A stretch of 64,000 nt of DNA from Trileptium ribeirensis (GCA_030248225.1 JASANE010012062.1:1-64000); one strand, 5' to 3'; positions 36,834 through 50,520 are shown, counted from the first letter of the stretch. The notes: generated by a model from the letters alone, not told the origin. Made by a program: numbers and translations.

Positions 36834-37152
36834 CGGAGACTACAGCTGCGCGTAGAACTGTCAAAAAGTGTAACATAAAGGTAGATAAAGCAGTTAGCAA
36901 AGCTTTTCATTTTAATGCTAGTTGCGAAGCCGAATTAAGTATACCAAAAATTAGGGTAAGAGTCCGGTCCGCAGTCCCGACACGCTTGAACTGTGGTGGT
37001 CTTAATAATAGTAGACGACGTTTGATAAAACAGATGGTAAGTAATCAACCGTCATTGATCACTAATTGTATTTTAGTTTCTCCAGGCAAAAGGACTATTA
37101 CAGTCCACAGGTATATAACAGACTGTCCAACTAACCCTAAATACAGATATAT

Positions 37153-40100
37153 ATGGTTAGATTCAGGCAAATTAATCTGCAACATTGCAAAGAGGCTACT
37201 GTAGAGATAAGTAAAGTAAAGCAATCCGATATAGATTGTATATTAGTCCAAGAACCGTTTGTTGTAAACAGCAAACCTTGTATGTGGAATACAGACTATG
37301 AAGTCTACTATTCACTTGTTTACTATTCACTAGCAGCTATCTTCCTGAGGAAAAGGATTAAGGGAGTATTTGTTAGTAGTTTCTGCGATGGTGATTGGCT
37401 GTTATCGAGATATGCACTGCTAACATGGAATTATGGGTCGCTTCGGTATATATGCCATATGAAGCAGACTCTCCACCAAACCAGTTGGTGAGAAATGTAG
37501 TCAACTACTGTGACAGCAAACATATAGGACTAATCTTAGGTTGCGATGCTAATGCTCATCACACCTTATGGGGTAGCAAGAACTGTAACAACAGAGGATT
37601 AGATCTGTTAAACTTCATAGCTAGCACTAATCTAGAGCTCTTGAATACTGGTAATAAGCCGACATTTTTGACTAGGAATTGATCGGATAGAATAGATGTA
37701 ACCCTCGCCGATATTAGCAATATTCATAAAGTTAACAACTGGGACGTGTTAGATTATAACACCTTCTCGGATCGTAGGGCAATAGATTTTGAATACGTTG
37801 AAGATGTTGTTGAAGATAGAATGCAGCATAACCTAAGACGGCTTCGAACAGAAGAGTTCAGACGGCAACTTCGTGACCATATGTCGGTTTTTGACAGAAA
37901 TCAACAGGGTTTTACTTCTGAAAAGATGGATTTAAGTGTTGCCAGTTTGACTAGTGCGCTCAACCAAGCCAAAGAGGCTTCATGTCCGTTGATGCGGTGC
38001 TCGAATAGGGGCATCAGCTGGTGAACGCAGAGACTCAGTTGTTTGAGACAGAAATCCAGAAAGTTATACAGATTTGCAATTAAATACGGTGGTGGTCACA
38101 ACTGGGATAGATATAGAAACACTCAGAGAGTGTATAAGCAGGAAATAAAGTTAGCAAAAGATAAATCAGGGGAAATTTCTGTTAAAAAGTAGAAGGTGCA
38201 AATCCAAGCGCTCGTCTTGCAAAAATTTGTAGATTAGGACATAAATTAAGGCTGAGTCAACTTGCGAGAGCCGACGGTAGTATGACGAAGAGCGAGGAGG
38301 AGACATTAGAGCTTCTGCTTCGCTCTCACTTTCCAGATTCATAAAGGGATGAGAATGTACAACTGGAACAGCCTAGGAACTTTAGGCCAACCAAAAAAGA
38401 CACACAAATAGCAGGTGAAATAGTTGATGTAGACAAATTGAAATGGGCAATTTTTAGTTTCATTTCTTTCAAAAACCCAGGTGCCTATTGCATCAGTCCA
38501 GTACTTTTAAAGACAAATTTTCGAAGAAATAAGTTCCTTTCTAGTCAGTATAATGAAGGAATCAATAGCGACAGGATATATACCTCAAGCTTGGAGGGGC
38601 GCGATCGTGTCTTTTATTCCAAAGCCAGGGAAAGACAATTATGAAAAGCTAAAAGTTTCAGACCAATCTGCCTCACTTCCTTTCTACTGAAGACAGTGGA
38701 GAGATTGGTGGACAGGTATCTTAGAAGTACAGTATGTCACAAATTGCATGGAAATCAGCATGCCTACCAGAAAGGGAAGAGCACCACTACAGCTCTTCAC
38801 GCCTTAGTGAACAGATTAGATACTGCTCTTCTGCAAGGTAAGCACACTGTTGATGTTTTCCTTGATATTGGGGTGCTTTTGATAGTACTATGCGTGATGC
38901 CTTTAGACGTGCTTTCAATGATTTTAGAGTGGATAACACCACCAGGAAGTGGCTGAATAATCTAGTTGGTATTAGGTGGGCCACAGAGAAAATGGGGTCA
39001 CAATCAGTCAGATTCAAACTAAATAGAGGTAGTCCCCAGGGAGGTGTACTATCACCCCTACTGTGGACCCTAGTAATTGACGGCTTAATAAGAAGCATAA
39101 TTGATGTAAATGTATACGTGCAAGCATATTCAGATGATGCTGTCTTGCTAACCAGAAGTAAAAACATGGATGTTAATGTCAGGAGGCTACTATTCAGAGA
39201 AAGCTACTAATACTTGAAAAATGGTGTGAAGACAGAGGTCTGAAAGTAAATCCTAGAAAAAGTAATGTACTGATTCTGTCTAGGAGCAGAACAGTTGAGA
39301 GAGATATAAGGTTGCGATTATATAATGAAGATTTATCTTTATCTAGCAGTGTCAAATATCTAGGAGTCACTATAGGTAACAAACTGTTATGGAAAGAACA
39401 CATAGATTTAGCAGTAAAAAAGGGAGTGAACACTTTGATGGCTTGTAGAGGGATTATTGGGAAGACGTGGGGACATAGATTGATAGATTGTACAATACAT
39501 ATACAATATTATTGTAGTTCCATCGGTTTGTTATGGTGCCGTTGTTTGGTGGCAAAAGATGAAATTTATGACATATGCCAGTTGACTTGGCAAAGTATCT
39601 AGATTAGCTTACATTATGATTACTGGTGCTATAGAGTCAACACCAACACTTGGAATGGAAACTTTGTTAAATATGACACCCATTGATTTGCTAGTAATAG
39701 AAGAAGGTGTAAGAGAATTGCGTCGAATGCAGTGTTTAGGCTCACAAGAAGAGAACGTAATCCACTCAGAGATGAGATGTATTGAAAATGAGCTGCCACT
39801 ACTCATGTTTCCTTGCGATTACACTACATCGCGTCTTGTTGCTTCCCCCACCTGGAAAACAATTTTTCAAATCGTGAGGGATGGACAAACGAGACTACAT
39901 CGCTGAGAGAAGTATCGCACAGATCTATCATATGTTACACTGATGGATCTCTGATGAAGCTATGCGGTAGAAACTCCGCGGGAGCAGGTGTATTACAGGG
40001 AAGCAATGAATATATATACTCGTTAGGTGAATTTTGTACAGTTTTTCAGGCAGAAATATATGCAATCAAATCATGTGTAGACAATCTTATAGACAGTATA

Positions 40101-40690
40101 TAATAGATGTAATAAGGATATAAGAATTTTCTCAGACAGTCAAGCAGCTCTTAAAGCGCTTCAAAATGATGAGGTGAAATCTAAATTAGTTCTTGAATGT
40201 AAAATTAGCGTGGGAGTCCTCACAAGTGTAAATGAGGTACACTTGTTTGGGTACCTGCTTACAGTGACATTGTAGGGAGCGAGAGAGCTGATGAACTTGC
40301 CCGCATGGGCTCTGCTAGACTGCCAATAGGACCAGAACCAACCCTTTCAGTGGCAAGAAAGGAGGTAACTACAAGAATAAAATCATGGGTACATAGAAAA
40401 TTTATTACCAGATGGAGACAGGTGGCTTCTTGCAAACAAACAAAGAGTATAATAGGTAGACCCGACAACAAATATTTGAAATATCTCGTAGGACTTACTA
40501 AGAACAAGCTCAGACAGTGTGTCCAAGGCATAACGGGACATGGTTGCTAAATTATCACATGTACAAGTTTAAGTTAGTAGAAAACAAGGAGTGTATGCAC
40601 TGTGTTGTTGAAGAAACAGCACAGCATTTTCTCTACAGTTGTTCACAGTTCGCAGAAAAGAGGGAAAATCTTTAGGTAGCCGAGATATGT
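37153..40690 (+). pseudogene. LINE ORF2 remnant: endonuclease, RT, RNase H
   Basis: ATG at 37153. The apurinic-type endonuclease (37153-37740) shows RQINLQHC, VQEPF, ASVYMPYE, LGCDANAHHTLWGS and SDRIDVTL. RT (38430-39430) shows SFRPICLTSFLLKTVE in one frame, RGSPQGGVLSPLLWTLVI, then AYSDDAVLL with the catalytic YSDD at 39127-39138, and SSSVKYLGVTIG. RNase H (39928-40320) shows ICYTDGS, FQAEIYAIK, FSDSQAAL and ERADELAR. A C-terminal zinc-finger-like CMHCVVEETAQHFLYSC is at 40592-40642. Stops at 37680, 38022, 39601, 39905 and elsewhere, with shifts in each domain. The encoded enzyme would nick DNA and copy the element RNA. Confidence 0.88.
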
Positions 40691-40953
40691 AGAGGAAACT
40701 TGAGAGATTGTAATATAAGGCAGCTATGCAAGTTTATTCTAAGCAAAGGTAGGTTAAATAGACAGGATGGTCAATGAGCAAACTGGATGAACGGTATGTT
40801 CTGATCTAAAACAGGTAAAAACATTCTCATTGTATGACCTTTGATGCAATAATTATGTTATTGTTTGTCCAAGGGCTGATGCAAAGGAAGTCCTTTGACT
40901 TCTCCGCATATTTTTCTAGCCCTACTATCATTATCTATCTATCTTCATTTTAG

Positions 40954-42408
40954 TCATGGTTTAGTTGACCGTGACTCCGCGTTAGGTCAAAATGTTTTCC
41001 GTTTTACTTCAGTGTTCCAAATTAATATATATAATCAAGAGACGGAAGTTTATAGATATATATTGTTTATTTAGAGACCATCTCATTTGACTTCAGTGAT
41101 TCTTGTTTGTCATCTTTGACAAGTGCTTTGGGACTTTCTGTGCTCACGAATCGCTGCCTAACTGGTTTTTAGTTACGACTCGGATTGTGTACCGTCATTT
41201 GTCGCATTGTATTAATGCGTCAGGATAGACTGATATCGATGGAAGTACAAAAAGGAAAATAGCATTCGACAAAATTGGCCTGTGTATGGTGGTACAGAAA
41301 TAAGCTATTGTGAGCGAAAAACAATTATATAAAAATTTTATCGCATAGGATTATTTTAGCGCTTTATTTGTATGGCTCATTTTTATATTTTACACGGATC
41401 AATAAGATTTGAGTTATCTGAGTAGCTTTAGATACTTAGGGAAACATCTTGCGTTTCTTTGGTTGAATGAGAGGGAATGGTCCCGTCGAAATTAACTGCG
41501 TTTCCCGTAGGCGTGTGAAGGAATTACATACCGTGGAGCGTAGGCAGGCACAGCAAAACTCCTGGGTATTATAGTGTCAAGCTCGCCGTCTTTGTTCCCA
41601 TTTTCGTGGATGGCTTTTGTTGATTGGCACATTGAGCTTTAACATTATGAAGAAGATGTAACTGCCAGTCGTTGCACTTCGGGTGTGTTCCATTCCAAGC
41701 TACGTCCCGCATTTAAAGATTACGTGTTTCCCCAGCTGGGCTCGGTAGAAATAAGAAAGAGCTACCTTATAGTTATATATAGATTAAGGTCTGTTCTGAG
41801 GGATTTATAATAACGGTTTCTTTGTAGCCAGTTGTAAATAATCTAAACAAATATTGGTAGGGGCTTTTCACATCCGGGCTGGTATATAAGCTCACAATAG
41901 TTATAGAAAAGCATTCTACGCAGGATTTCACATAGTTTGTACCAGTTTTACTTATATTGAGGTAATTAGTGATATACGGCGAATTGGTTTTTTATAACAA
42001 TACCGTAATACTTGATTCAACTTTGTATATATATAATATATATACGTATATACATCTTTATTGTGGCTGTGCCTGGAACTGTGTAGTGATCTGGCTCGAG
42101 TGTGACCGAGAAGTGGGAAATCGGTGTTCGTCGTTATGTCTCAACCACAAACTCGTGCCACCGTTTACAACTAAGTCCGAACTTTTCTACTACTGGTGAC
42201 ATACAAGAGGAGCTGCGTAGTCTTCAATGACGAATCCCCGTCCCAGACTACCGATAGTCGTCATGAATAAAGCCCTATCCCGCTCCAATATAGTGGCACA
42301 ATATAACAGAGTGACCATACTGGTTTGTATTTGTGAGAAATGAAAACTAAATAAATCCGTGGCTTAGGTAGAAAGATAACAGTTGATATTTTTATCTCAA
42401 ATAATTTT
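40954..42408. other. gene-free spacer
   Basis: No gene recognised. Contains a (TA)n-rich patch near 42025-42052 and a fragment of the long repeat at 42205-42290 (cttcaatgacgaa ... ccgatagtcgtcatgaa, compare 34091-34130). Confidence 0.45.
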
Positions 42409-44605
42409 ATGGAGAAGCGGAACAATCCACGAAGTAGACACTTGTCTGCCGAAGTACAAAGTGGAACACAAAGACAAGTACAAATGACGCAAAGACCGTG
42501 AATGACTGAGATATTGTATGGAAGTCAATTTGATAGTTTTAGTAATGATTCGGATTCACGTGATCTATTTTCACCCGTGGAACTATAGATACGGAACTAC
42601 AACACATGATCCTAGAAATGTATCGAAAACAAGCAGAACAAGAGCAATTCATCGAAACAGATGCATAGTTAACGAAAAGAACGGAAAATTATGCTATATG
42701 TTGTAGGAAAATAGTGGAATCGTAAAGAATTCCATTGGAACCACGTGGTCGTCAATTTCAATTCGGAAGTAGAAATAAGACTAGAGAATAATGGCCATCA
42801 ATAACTGCAGTGGATAAAAATGATAAAAATTCGGCATTTCGGGCTGTTACAAACAATAGCGCAGATGATCAAGAAGCACCTTCGAAGACCGTCGAAAAAA
42901 TTAGCAGTAAGGAACAAGCTACCCAATCAGTAGAAGAAATTATAATGCGATGCTTCTTATCCGGGACTGGCAAACCCTGTGCGCGGTCAAATCGATATAT
43001 ATACAGCTAATAAAAATGCATACGATGGTCTGACAAATTGGAGCCAAAATGAACAAGTGATGGATAAACAAGTTTGTTGGAAATATGCTAGAAATAATGT
43101 CGAACAAGCTACAAACTTAAATCAACACAATGACAACGATTTAATGGCGGTGTATCAACAGTTAGTAGAAGCACTGTATACAGTGACAACAAATCAAACG
43201 CCAACAACATCGAATATAAGCAAGCTATGGGTCAGACGACCATGGTCAAAATGGAAAACTAAGTACAAACGTTCGAGCTTATAATCGTGGAAATAGGCTC
43301 AAAAAGCACCTTGAGAAGGCACTGACCAGGCATGCCATCGCCGATGAACAAGAAAAACATTCGTGCTCAAGGCAAAATGCAAGAGAAGGCCGAGGAATAT
43401 CTGGAAGTCTTTATGCTCGAAGATGCCGAAGAACTTAGCTATGGAAAACTAACCTAAACGATTAGAAACATTAGACATATCGAAAACCTTGAGGTATAAC
43501 ATGAACAAGTTACAGAGTATACGTCAAACCCGAACAGGGAAAGACCGTAGATAGTCTTTCAGTGTAAGCGTTACGGCATTGAACAACAAAAAATATTGGA
43601 TCGATCACAGAAGTATTAAGTCGACATTGATCAGTGGGTTGAAGAGTGATATCCGAAATTGGCTATGCGTCACGACAGAAGAAATGTTCGCAACACTTAT
43701 GGAAAAAGCTGAAACAGTCGAAGGATTAGATCAACAAATTACCCAAGCCTCGCAAGGTATGAACAAACAACGACTACGCTGTTGGCTCAAACCTCAAAGC
43801 GAAAAGATCAAAGTGAGGATTCCCGAAACAAGATATCCCATTGTTGGGTTATATCGTCTCGAATAAAGGCATTTCGACAGACCCTGAGAAGATAGAAAAT
43901 ATCTAAATCTTTTCAAAACCAAAGAGAAGACAGTTGAAAACTTTCCTGGACTTCACGGATACTGCAGGCAATCCGTGCACGACTACGGAACAATAGCAGC
44001 ACCGCTATATGACAACGCCAACAAGCGTTCATGAACAATGAAGTTCGCATCACCTGCGGACGGAAGAAATCTAAAAGGCATTCGATACCTTCAAAATCAA
44101 TATGCGGACAGCATTAATTTTGGATATCCTTACCCTTCTAAATCATCTCTCTTGTATACCGATGCGAGCAAACAAGGGACCGGATATATTTTTCCCAAGA
44201 GGATGAAGTAAGAAAGGAACACGTTATCTACCATGAAAATAATAAGTATCGTGAAGAACAAATTCGATACTCGATCACGGAACAAGAATGGTCTGCAGTG
44301 ATCAAAGCGACCCAACATTTCGACAATATTTGCTGGGTAAACACACAGCAATCATCACAGATGCCGCACCTTGTTTTCAAATGTTGAATAGAAAGTGCCC
44401 GTTGAAACAAATGACGGTAAGGTTGACACGCATGCCAAATAAGATCTTGGAATACGGTTATACAATCATAAATATGATGATAAATTTGATGAATTTTCGT
44501 ATTTTTAATCATTTAGTTAAGAAAGAAATGATTGTACATTTTGGATATCTGGGTGAAATGGTTGTACCATTACGGCTAATACGTTGCCAATTTGTGGGAA
44601 AATAA
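42409..44605 (+). mobile_element. Gypsy element 4, internally deleted relative of element 3
   Basis: From ATG at 42409 (MEKRNNPRSRHLSAEVQSG) a broken gag runs to about 43795, including QIDIYTANKNAYDGLTNW and EEMFATLMEKAETVEGLDQQ. At about 43800 the gag frame passes straight into the end of the RT domain (VRIPETRYPIVGLYRLE, compare 25100-25150 of element 3), skipping nucleocapsid, protease and most of RT. RNase H text follows (LLYTDASKQGTGYIF near 44150; ITDAAPCFQMLNRKCPLK and MPNKILEYGYTI to 44470). Integrase is absent and no LTRs were identified. A dead deletion derivative. Confidence 0.8.
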
Positions 44606-45952
44606 AACGTTGTATTTGGAGAATTGTAACAGTAAATGGCGCAGTTTATCTGCACTCGCTCTGTTGCCGCTCGCTGCGCGAGTAACTGGTTTAGTCCACT
44701 AATCTATATTACAAGCAACATAAAATTCAATTCAGAAACATATATATATGTAACTGAAAATCTAAAAGCAGTCAACATCTCTGAGTCTCAATCATCGTAA
44801 CTCCGGAGAATGCTAAATTCCAACTGCTTTTTTTGTTAAAACTCGGCTCAGCTCAAAAGTACTCAAAAATTTAAACGGCAGAAATTTGTGGGTGTAGACC
44901 TGTATGCTTTTACGCTTTAATTGTAATGAGCTATACCGTATCACAAATTTGTTTATAATGAAAAGGCGATAAAAGACTGGAAATTTACAGTTTTGAAAAC
45001 TGAAGTATATATTTTGGGTTTTCAACTAATCCGTAAACTGAGACAGTCAAATGAATTGCTTTCGTCTCCTTGGCCTACAAGGGACTATAACTTTTTGCCA
45101 ACAGCCGTAATATGTGGATTCAACCACAAAACCTCTTGCCAAAAGGTCATAGAAAAACATGTATGCAAACCGTGTTTTCAGCATCTTAAAATGAAGGGTT
45201 TGCGTTTTCTTGACAAGCCAGATGCATTGCCGATATCCAGATCATGCTGATGATGTAGTGGATAATATCCGGATTTGGAATTGTACCCGGAGATTCTTGC
45301 CCCTCATTAATATTTATGAAGTTTAACCTCACCATTTAATGTTGAAGTTTTAATATTACAAATATAATGTGCTAAGTTATCTGCAAGGGTGAAATTACAT
45401 ATTTTTTAGCAATAAAAATGTTAAGCGTTTTTGCCGTGAAATGTTTGATAGGCAGTCAATAATTGGTGATTATTTTTAATACTCGCTGGACCTCGCTAAA
45501 TTCCGCCGAGGTTGATTTAAGAAAAATATTTAGGTTTATCGTAGAATTATGATTTTGGAAATATTGGATCGTTTGTAAAACTCTGGCCTGACACAGCTGA
45601 TTCTGTGTATTATTTTATTATGTTTTGTAATAGCTTTAGATCTACAAGCGTTGAAATTTCGATTCTTTTCATATTTGATGTATTCAGTGTGTAACAAAAT
45701 CACAACTTAAGTACACTATCTGAAAAATTCTTGTTAGTCTCACGAGCAACACGTTTATTACGATTATACTGTAATGATTGAAAAATCTCTTAATTTTTTT
45801 GGAACAGAGCATTTGTATATATATATATATTGCGAAGTGTGCAATAACACCAAATGTTCTATGACGTTAAACAATTTTTAAGGGTTTCCATTAAGGAATT
45901 TTGCTCACTTTTTGCTTTTCCGCTGTTTGGAAAACAAAGGCTACTGTTTCAG
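44606..45952. other. region upstream of the first PREP coding exon
   Basis: No recognised gene. An 85-codon + frame (44993-45250) has no family signature. The PREP promoter or 5' UTR exons could lie here, but I see no feature that locates a transcription start. A (TA)n run is at 45817-45830. Confidence 0.4.
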
Positions 45953-45982
45953 AATCATCAAGTGCCTTATACAATACGGCGT

Positions 45983-46063
45983 ATGGCATCGAGTATATCT
46001 GCAAACAATTATCCATTAGCTCGTCGCGACGAAAATATTACGGATAACCTTCACGGTCGCAAC
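45983..46063 (+). CDS. prolyl endopeptidase, first coding exon
   Basis: Encodes the N-terminus of prolyl oligopeptidase (S9A), a cytosolic serine peptidase that cuts short peptides after proline. The 27 residues from ATG at 45983 include NNYPLARRDENITDNLHGRN, matching the family's opening pattern YP..RRDE...D..HG just before the VxDPYRWLED block. The exon ends in phase 0 at a GTTAGT donor (46064). A tactgtttcag acceptor ends at 45952, so the transcript exon probably starts at 45953 with a short 5' UTR; the frame is open upstream, but the lead-in has no PREP similarity. Starting at this ATG gives the usual N-terminal length. The next exon is 7.1 kb away, across an intron filled with LINE and hAT sequence. 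Confidence 0.85.
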
Positions 46064-48549
46064 GTTAGTTTTGCAGCGGCGAGTATTTTTAGTTAATTTA
46101 ACTCAGGGCTTAGCCGATGTTAAAAATACCGATATTAGCTAATCAGGTGTATATGTTTATAAATACATACATACATATAACCATACGTGTTACAATACAT
46201 GTATGAACATTTTATTACCACTGCATTGGTTTCATTTATCGGAGATTAGCGCCTGACCTACTGGGAATGTGTTGGAACAGAGCTTACAATATAGTAATGT
46301 AGTTTATTTTGCCGTAGATTGGGTGTTGATGGGTATTCATGTGCTTTCCCGCTTTCCTAATTATTGTTTCAGTTAGGCAGGGTAATATTCGTGTCTATCA
46401 GCTTTTTGGTCATCTTCACCTTGCTCACCATAGGTCGAGGCTCTTCGGCAATTGGCACGCGTAGATGACCAGTTGTTGCAGAGTGGCGACAATTCTTTGG
46501 TCCCGCAAATGAGGCGCCAGCGGCTTCTCTGGAACCAGCCAAGTTGACATCAGGATGCTTCCACGATAAGGGTCGGTCGGAGTTGGTTGTTATTGCATTG
46601 CTGCAAATGGTCGCTGCTCCCTGCTTTGTAGCAACCCCAACAGCAACTGGTCTCCTGGAACTGCCAGCGATCGCTGCAGAACCGCCAGCCGTAACTCCGT
46701 TTCACCCTCGCATTCCCGGTTTGACCTTGTAGTGTAAATAATGACATTAGCAGTACACCATTTTCAGCTACATACAGGACGAATTGTTTTGCACCGTTAT
46801 TGTGTATTTTGGGCCTCGTTGGCCCCACTTGAACCAGATCATATACTCTAAAAGAACCGCGCGCCAAAACATTATAAAGGAACTTTTAGGGGAAATGGGG
46901 AGGTGGGTGGGAGCACGTCTGATTTTGCCAGGGGGCAGGAACTGCCATTCCTTAGTTGAACCGATGGTGTCTCCGGCTATGAAATCTAAAAATCATCTAT
47001 ATAATTTGAATGTATTGAAATAGTATTTCAGATTTATTTATGGCTTTTTCATTCTATGGAAATTTTTCCAGCATGAACCACTGTGGCCTTCTGGTTCAGA
47101 ACTGGAGGTACGTGCTGGGTACAGACCTAAGGTTGAACCAGGCGTGCCCCGGCTCTAATTTTTAAAATATTTAATGTTTTTAACGAAAAACACTAACATT
47201 GTTGATGAATGGTCTCGGAAACATCTCTTTTGAGGCTTTTCGACTTTTCAACCATTTTTACTTAAATGAAAGCAACTTCAGAAAGTGATTTTTGAGAAAT
47301 TTTTGTGCAGGTTTTAGGTTACCCAAACTTTGTTTTTAGCAGGGAAACTAAAAAATTTGACCATCAGATACCAACCGGGCACTCGTTTTTTGCCAGGGAA
47401 TACCGCAAATGCTAGAAGTTCCCACCTTCTCACTGTGGAGGAGCCAGATTCAAACCTATCACTGGCCTCCAAATCCGTTTTGTAATGGTCACTGTACCAT
47501 TGCTAAACGCAGCCCTAAAGAACGATGTATGTTTTCGTGGTTCTTGAACGAGAAACCACTCCGTCCCCGATAACATAAATATCGTAGGTTTTTGGGGTAT
47601 ACAAGAGGAATGAACTTATGATAAAAAATCTTGTTGAGGGATGATAATGTTGCATAAATTGTGATTAAGAGAATGTTAAACGAGCTTGATGATGAAAAAT
47701 GCTCTACGGCTCGACAATGAAATTTTGATAAATTCTTACAGCAAAAAATTCGTCATAGCAATGGAAGTTTCAGCTTTGTTTATTGTGTTGGCACCGTATC
47801 GTGGTGGTAGAAACGCGGACAACTGTTTTCAATTTAGCACAGAGTTCTGTGATTTGTGGGAATTGTGTCAGTGTAAAAATGTGGTTTTCTGTACAAAAAA
47901 ATCGCATTCTAGATTGAAAATTTTTTGAAACGATTACCCCTGGTCAACTTCTCGCATTTTTCATTTGTCAAATAATAACATGGTTAGTATGGTATTTTAA
48001 GGTCTGCAACCAACATTGTAATAAATAACGCTTGAGTGATATTTCACTTTCTTTGAGGTAGTACAATGCAACTCAGTGCTGCCCGCAGAAGTCAAAATTA
48101 AGAATAAAGAATCTTGGAGATTATAGATTCCAGGAGACTATATTTACATAATTTGCTTGATTGAAATTAATGCCAAAGCTAAAAACGGAGACTAACTCTA
48201 TTTTGTTACATTTTAGGGCTACCATTTAATAAGAGCGAATGTGTGACACGTAAAGGTAACATGATGAGCAAATAATCGTGTCAAAAATTTAGTCATCATG
48301 GCACACGTTAAATTTGTCTTGAAGTAAAATTAATGAAAACACTTGGAACCTCCAAAATGAGGCGTCAGATATTAACAAAATGTTCTTTTTATACCACTAA
48401 AGAAAAGATAATGCAAAAGCTATTGAAAACATTTTCAAAGATTATAATTATCAACTACTACTACCTTAGAATGTCATGCATAATGCCTCCAACAAGCGTA
48501 GTTCATTGGACATAGTCTAAATATTAATGACATTAAATGTATATTAAAG
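46064..48549 (+). other. PREP intron 1, left part
   Basis: Intron sequence with no coding signal. Contains short ATG frames only, and a possible tRNA-like SINE remnant on the minus strand at about 47420-47510 (box A-like tagcaatggtacagtg, box B-like ggtttgaatct). Confidence 0.5.
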
Positions 48550-50520
48550 AAAATGTATGATAGAAAAACGTTATCACTTTTACTGGACCGATTTACTTTT
48601 CACCTTGCTCTTGTAGAAATTAAAGCAATTAAAAAGTGTGCAAATAATATTATAGGTAAAGATAGCTGTAATATGAAAATACGAATATTTTCAGACATTC
48701 GCGCTGCACTCAAAGCACTTATTGCTGAGCAGGTTAGATCCAAGTTGGTCATAGAGTGTAAGACAAGCCTGGAAATGTTATCTAGGCAGAATAAGGTACT
48801 GCTATCATGGATTCCTGGACATAGTAACACTGAAGATAACGAAAGTGCTGACGAATTAGCACGTACAGGCTCTGCTAGATGTTCAACAGTGTCAGAACCG
48901 ATACTTCTCGTTCCAAGAAAAAAGTAACCACGATGATAAAGTCATGGTTACATAGGAAGTTTACTTTAGGAAGGGAGACAAGAGATAGCTTGTAAGCAAA
49001 CGAAGAGTATAGTTAGTTTTCCAGATGACAGACGTGGTAGATATATCTCATAGATCTAACGAAGAATACTCTGAGGCAGTGCAGTCAAGCAATTACTGGA
49101 CATGGTTGGGTGGATTACCACTTACATAAGCTAAAATGATTGAAAAGAAAGAGTGTGATTACTGAGGCGTTGACGAAACATCTGAGCATCTTCTGCATAG
49201 CTGCTCTCACTACGCAGAGACTAGGAAGAGAATACTTGGCAATAGAGTATTTAAAAAGTGTAGCTTAAAAGCAGGGAATAACCGGAACCGAAATTTACCG
49301 GAACCGGAACCGTTCATTTAAACCGGATCCGGAACCGGAACCTGGTCTTCGAAATTTATATATAGTAAAACAGATGATGGAAGAAATGAAGGTATAGTGG
49401 ATTTAAAATGCATTAAAAATATCTTTTACATTAAACTTAATGTATTGCGATGGTATTATTGCGTTTCTCAAACTTTAAAGAGACTGAGGAAGCTAATAAT
49501 GTTTATTTATCGATCAAATATGTCGGTTTTTGGACATTCAGAGCAAAAAATGTCTTCTACTATACACCATTGCGTATACTGCGTCACATCGAATGTGCTT
49601 AAAGAGCTTGGAGCGTAGAATACACACTTTCGCTCTGTCTCCAGTCGCCTCGCTTTACTATACATACGTTTGTTGCATGTTCTTCTGTAGGAAACATAAA
49701 ATTATTGGTTTATATGATTCTAAGAAAAATTAATAGATAGAAGGTAATTTTCTGATCAGTGGTCAGAGACACTGTTTAGGCTAGCGTTGGACAAACAGTG
49801 CCCGTCAGTTAGATCATGATGATGATAATTTTCTAATCAGAATGCTATAAATGAGACACACTGTGATGCTGCTCGCACAGTTTCAATAAATACAATGCAT
49901 TGCCAAGAAAGCAGTTTCCAGCTGCGTTGCAGATAACGTTAGTTTACTTCAACTTAAACTGATTTACCAAGTTTACAAGCGCACTGACAGGTACTTGACG
50001 CAATTTATGTTAGCCAAGCATACCCTAAGTACTTCTGCGTAAGCCATACTCTGTTACCGAGTTGGACCGGTTTAATTCAAACGTATCCCACAGACTTCTG
50101 GATGTGCAAAATAGCTGCTACAGGCATCGACCTGGCTTTGATTTAACAAACTACTGCAGGTTATTATGAAAAATTCCTGCTCAAATTATGTGCCCTACTT
50201 ACGTTTCACACGGCTAATTGGTTAGTTAATCTTTTCTTTGGCTTGGTTGTATTGGAGCTTGATCATTGTATAATATATATTACATGTGTTTGGATTACAG
50301 GATGAAGGAAAAAACGTGGAAAATTTCAAACAAAATTTTTAAACCGGAATTCCGGTTCCGGTATGGTTTTTGCCCTTTGCCGGAACCGCAACCGGAACAC
50401 GATTTTCGCCGGAACCGGAATTCCGGTTACTCCCTGCTTAAAAGACTACAATATTAAGAAACTCTGTAAGTTTATTTTAAGCACAGGTAGGCTGAGATAA
50501 TCTTTATAGAAGTCTTTCTA
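48550..50520 (+). mobile_element. LINE fragment (copy 3) split by a hAT element
   Basis: 5'-truncated relative of 35771-40943 inside PREP intron 1. 48553-48927 encodes RNase H text (FHLALVEIKAIKKC, MKIRIFSDIRAALKAL, WIPGHSNTEDNESADELAR), followed by a broken zinc-finger region to 49271. The hAT element occupies 49272-50436; LINE sequence then resumes in register (actacaatattaagaaactc, compare gattgtaatataaggcag at 40706). No (tatc)n tail is visible and ends are approximate. Confidence 0.85.
49272..50436. mobile_element. complete non-autonomous hAT element (copy 1)
   Basis: 1165 bp flanked by the 8-bp direct repeat cttaaaag at 49264-49271 and 50437-50444, the target duplication size of hAT transposons. 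Terminal inverted repeats: cagggaataaccggaa at the left, and the complement of the right end reads cagggagtaaccggaa. Both ends are packed with ccggaa/ttccgg motifs forming subterminal palindromes. No transposase frame, so it needs a transposase in trans. It interrupts the older LINE fragment, giving the order of events. Confidence 0.92.

Larger units (their letters stand above)
35771..40943 (+). mobile_element. full-length but decayed LINE (I/R1/Jockey-like)
   Basis: 5173 bp flanked by the 10-bp duplication ttcattttag at 35761-35770 and 40944-40953, which fixes both ends. It starts with gggagggctg and ends in a (tatc)n tail. ORF1 then ORF2 (endonuclease, RT, RNase H, zinc finger) in the usual order of the I/R1/Jockey group with RNase H. 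A 3' UTR hairpin (gaagtc/gacttc, about 40883-40900) precedes the tail. Many stops and shifts show that it no longer moves. Two shorter relatives are at 30914-31638 and 48550-50520. Confidence 0.9.
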
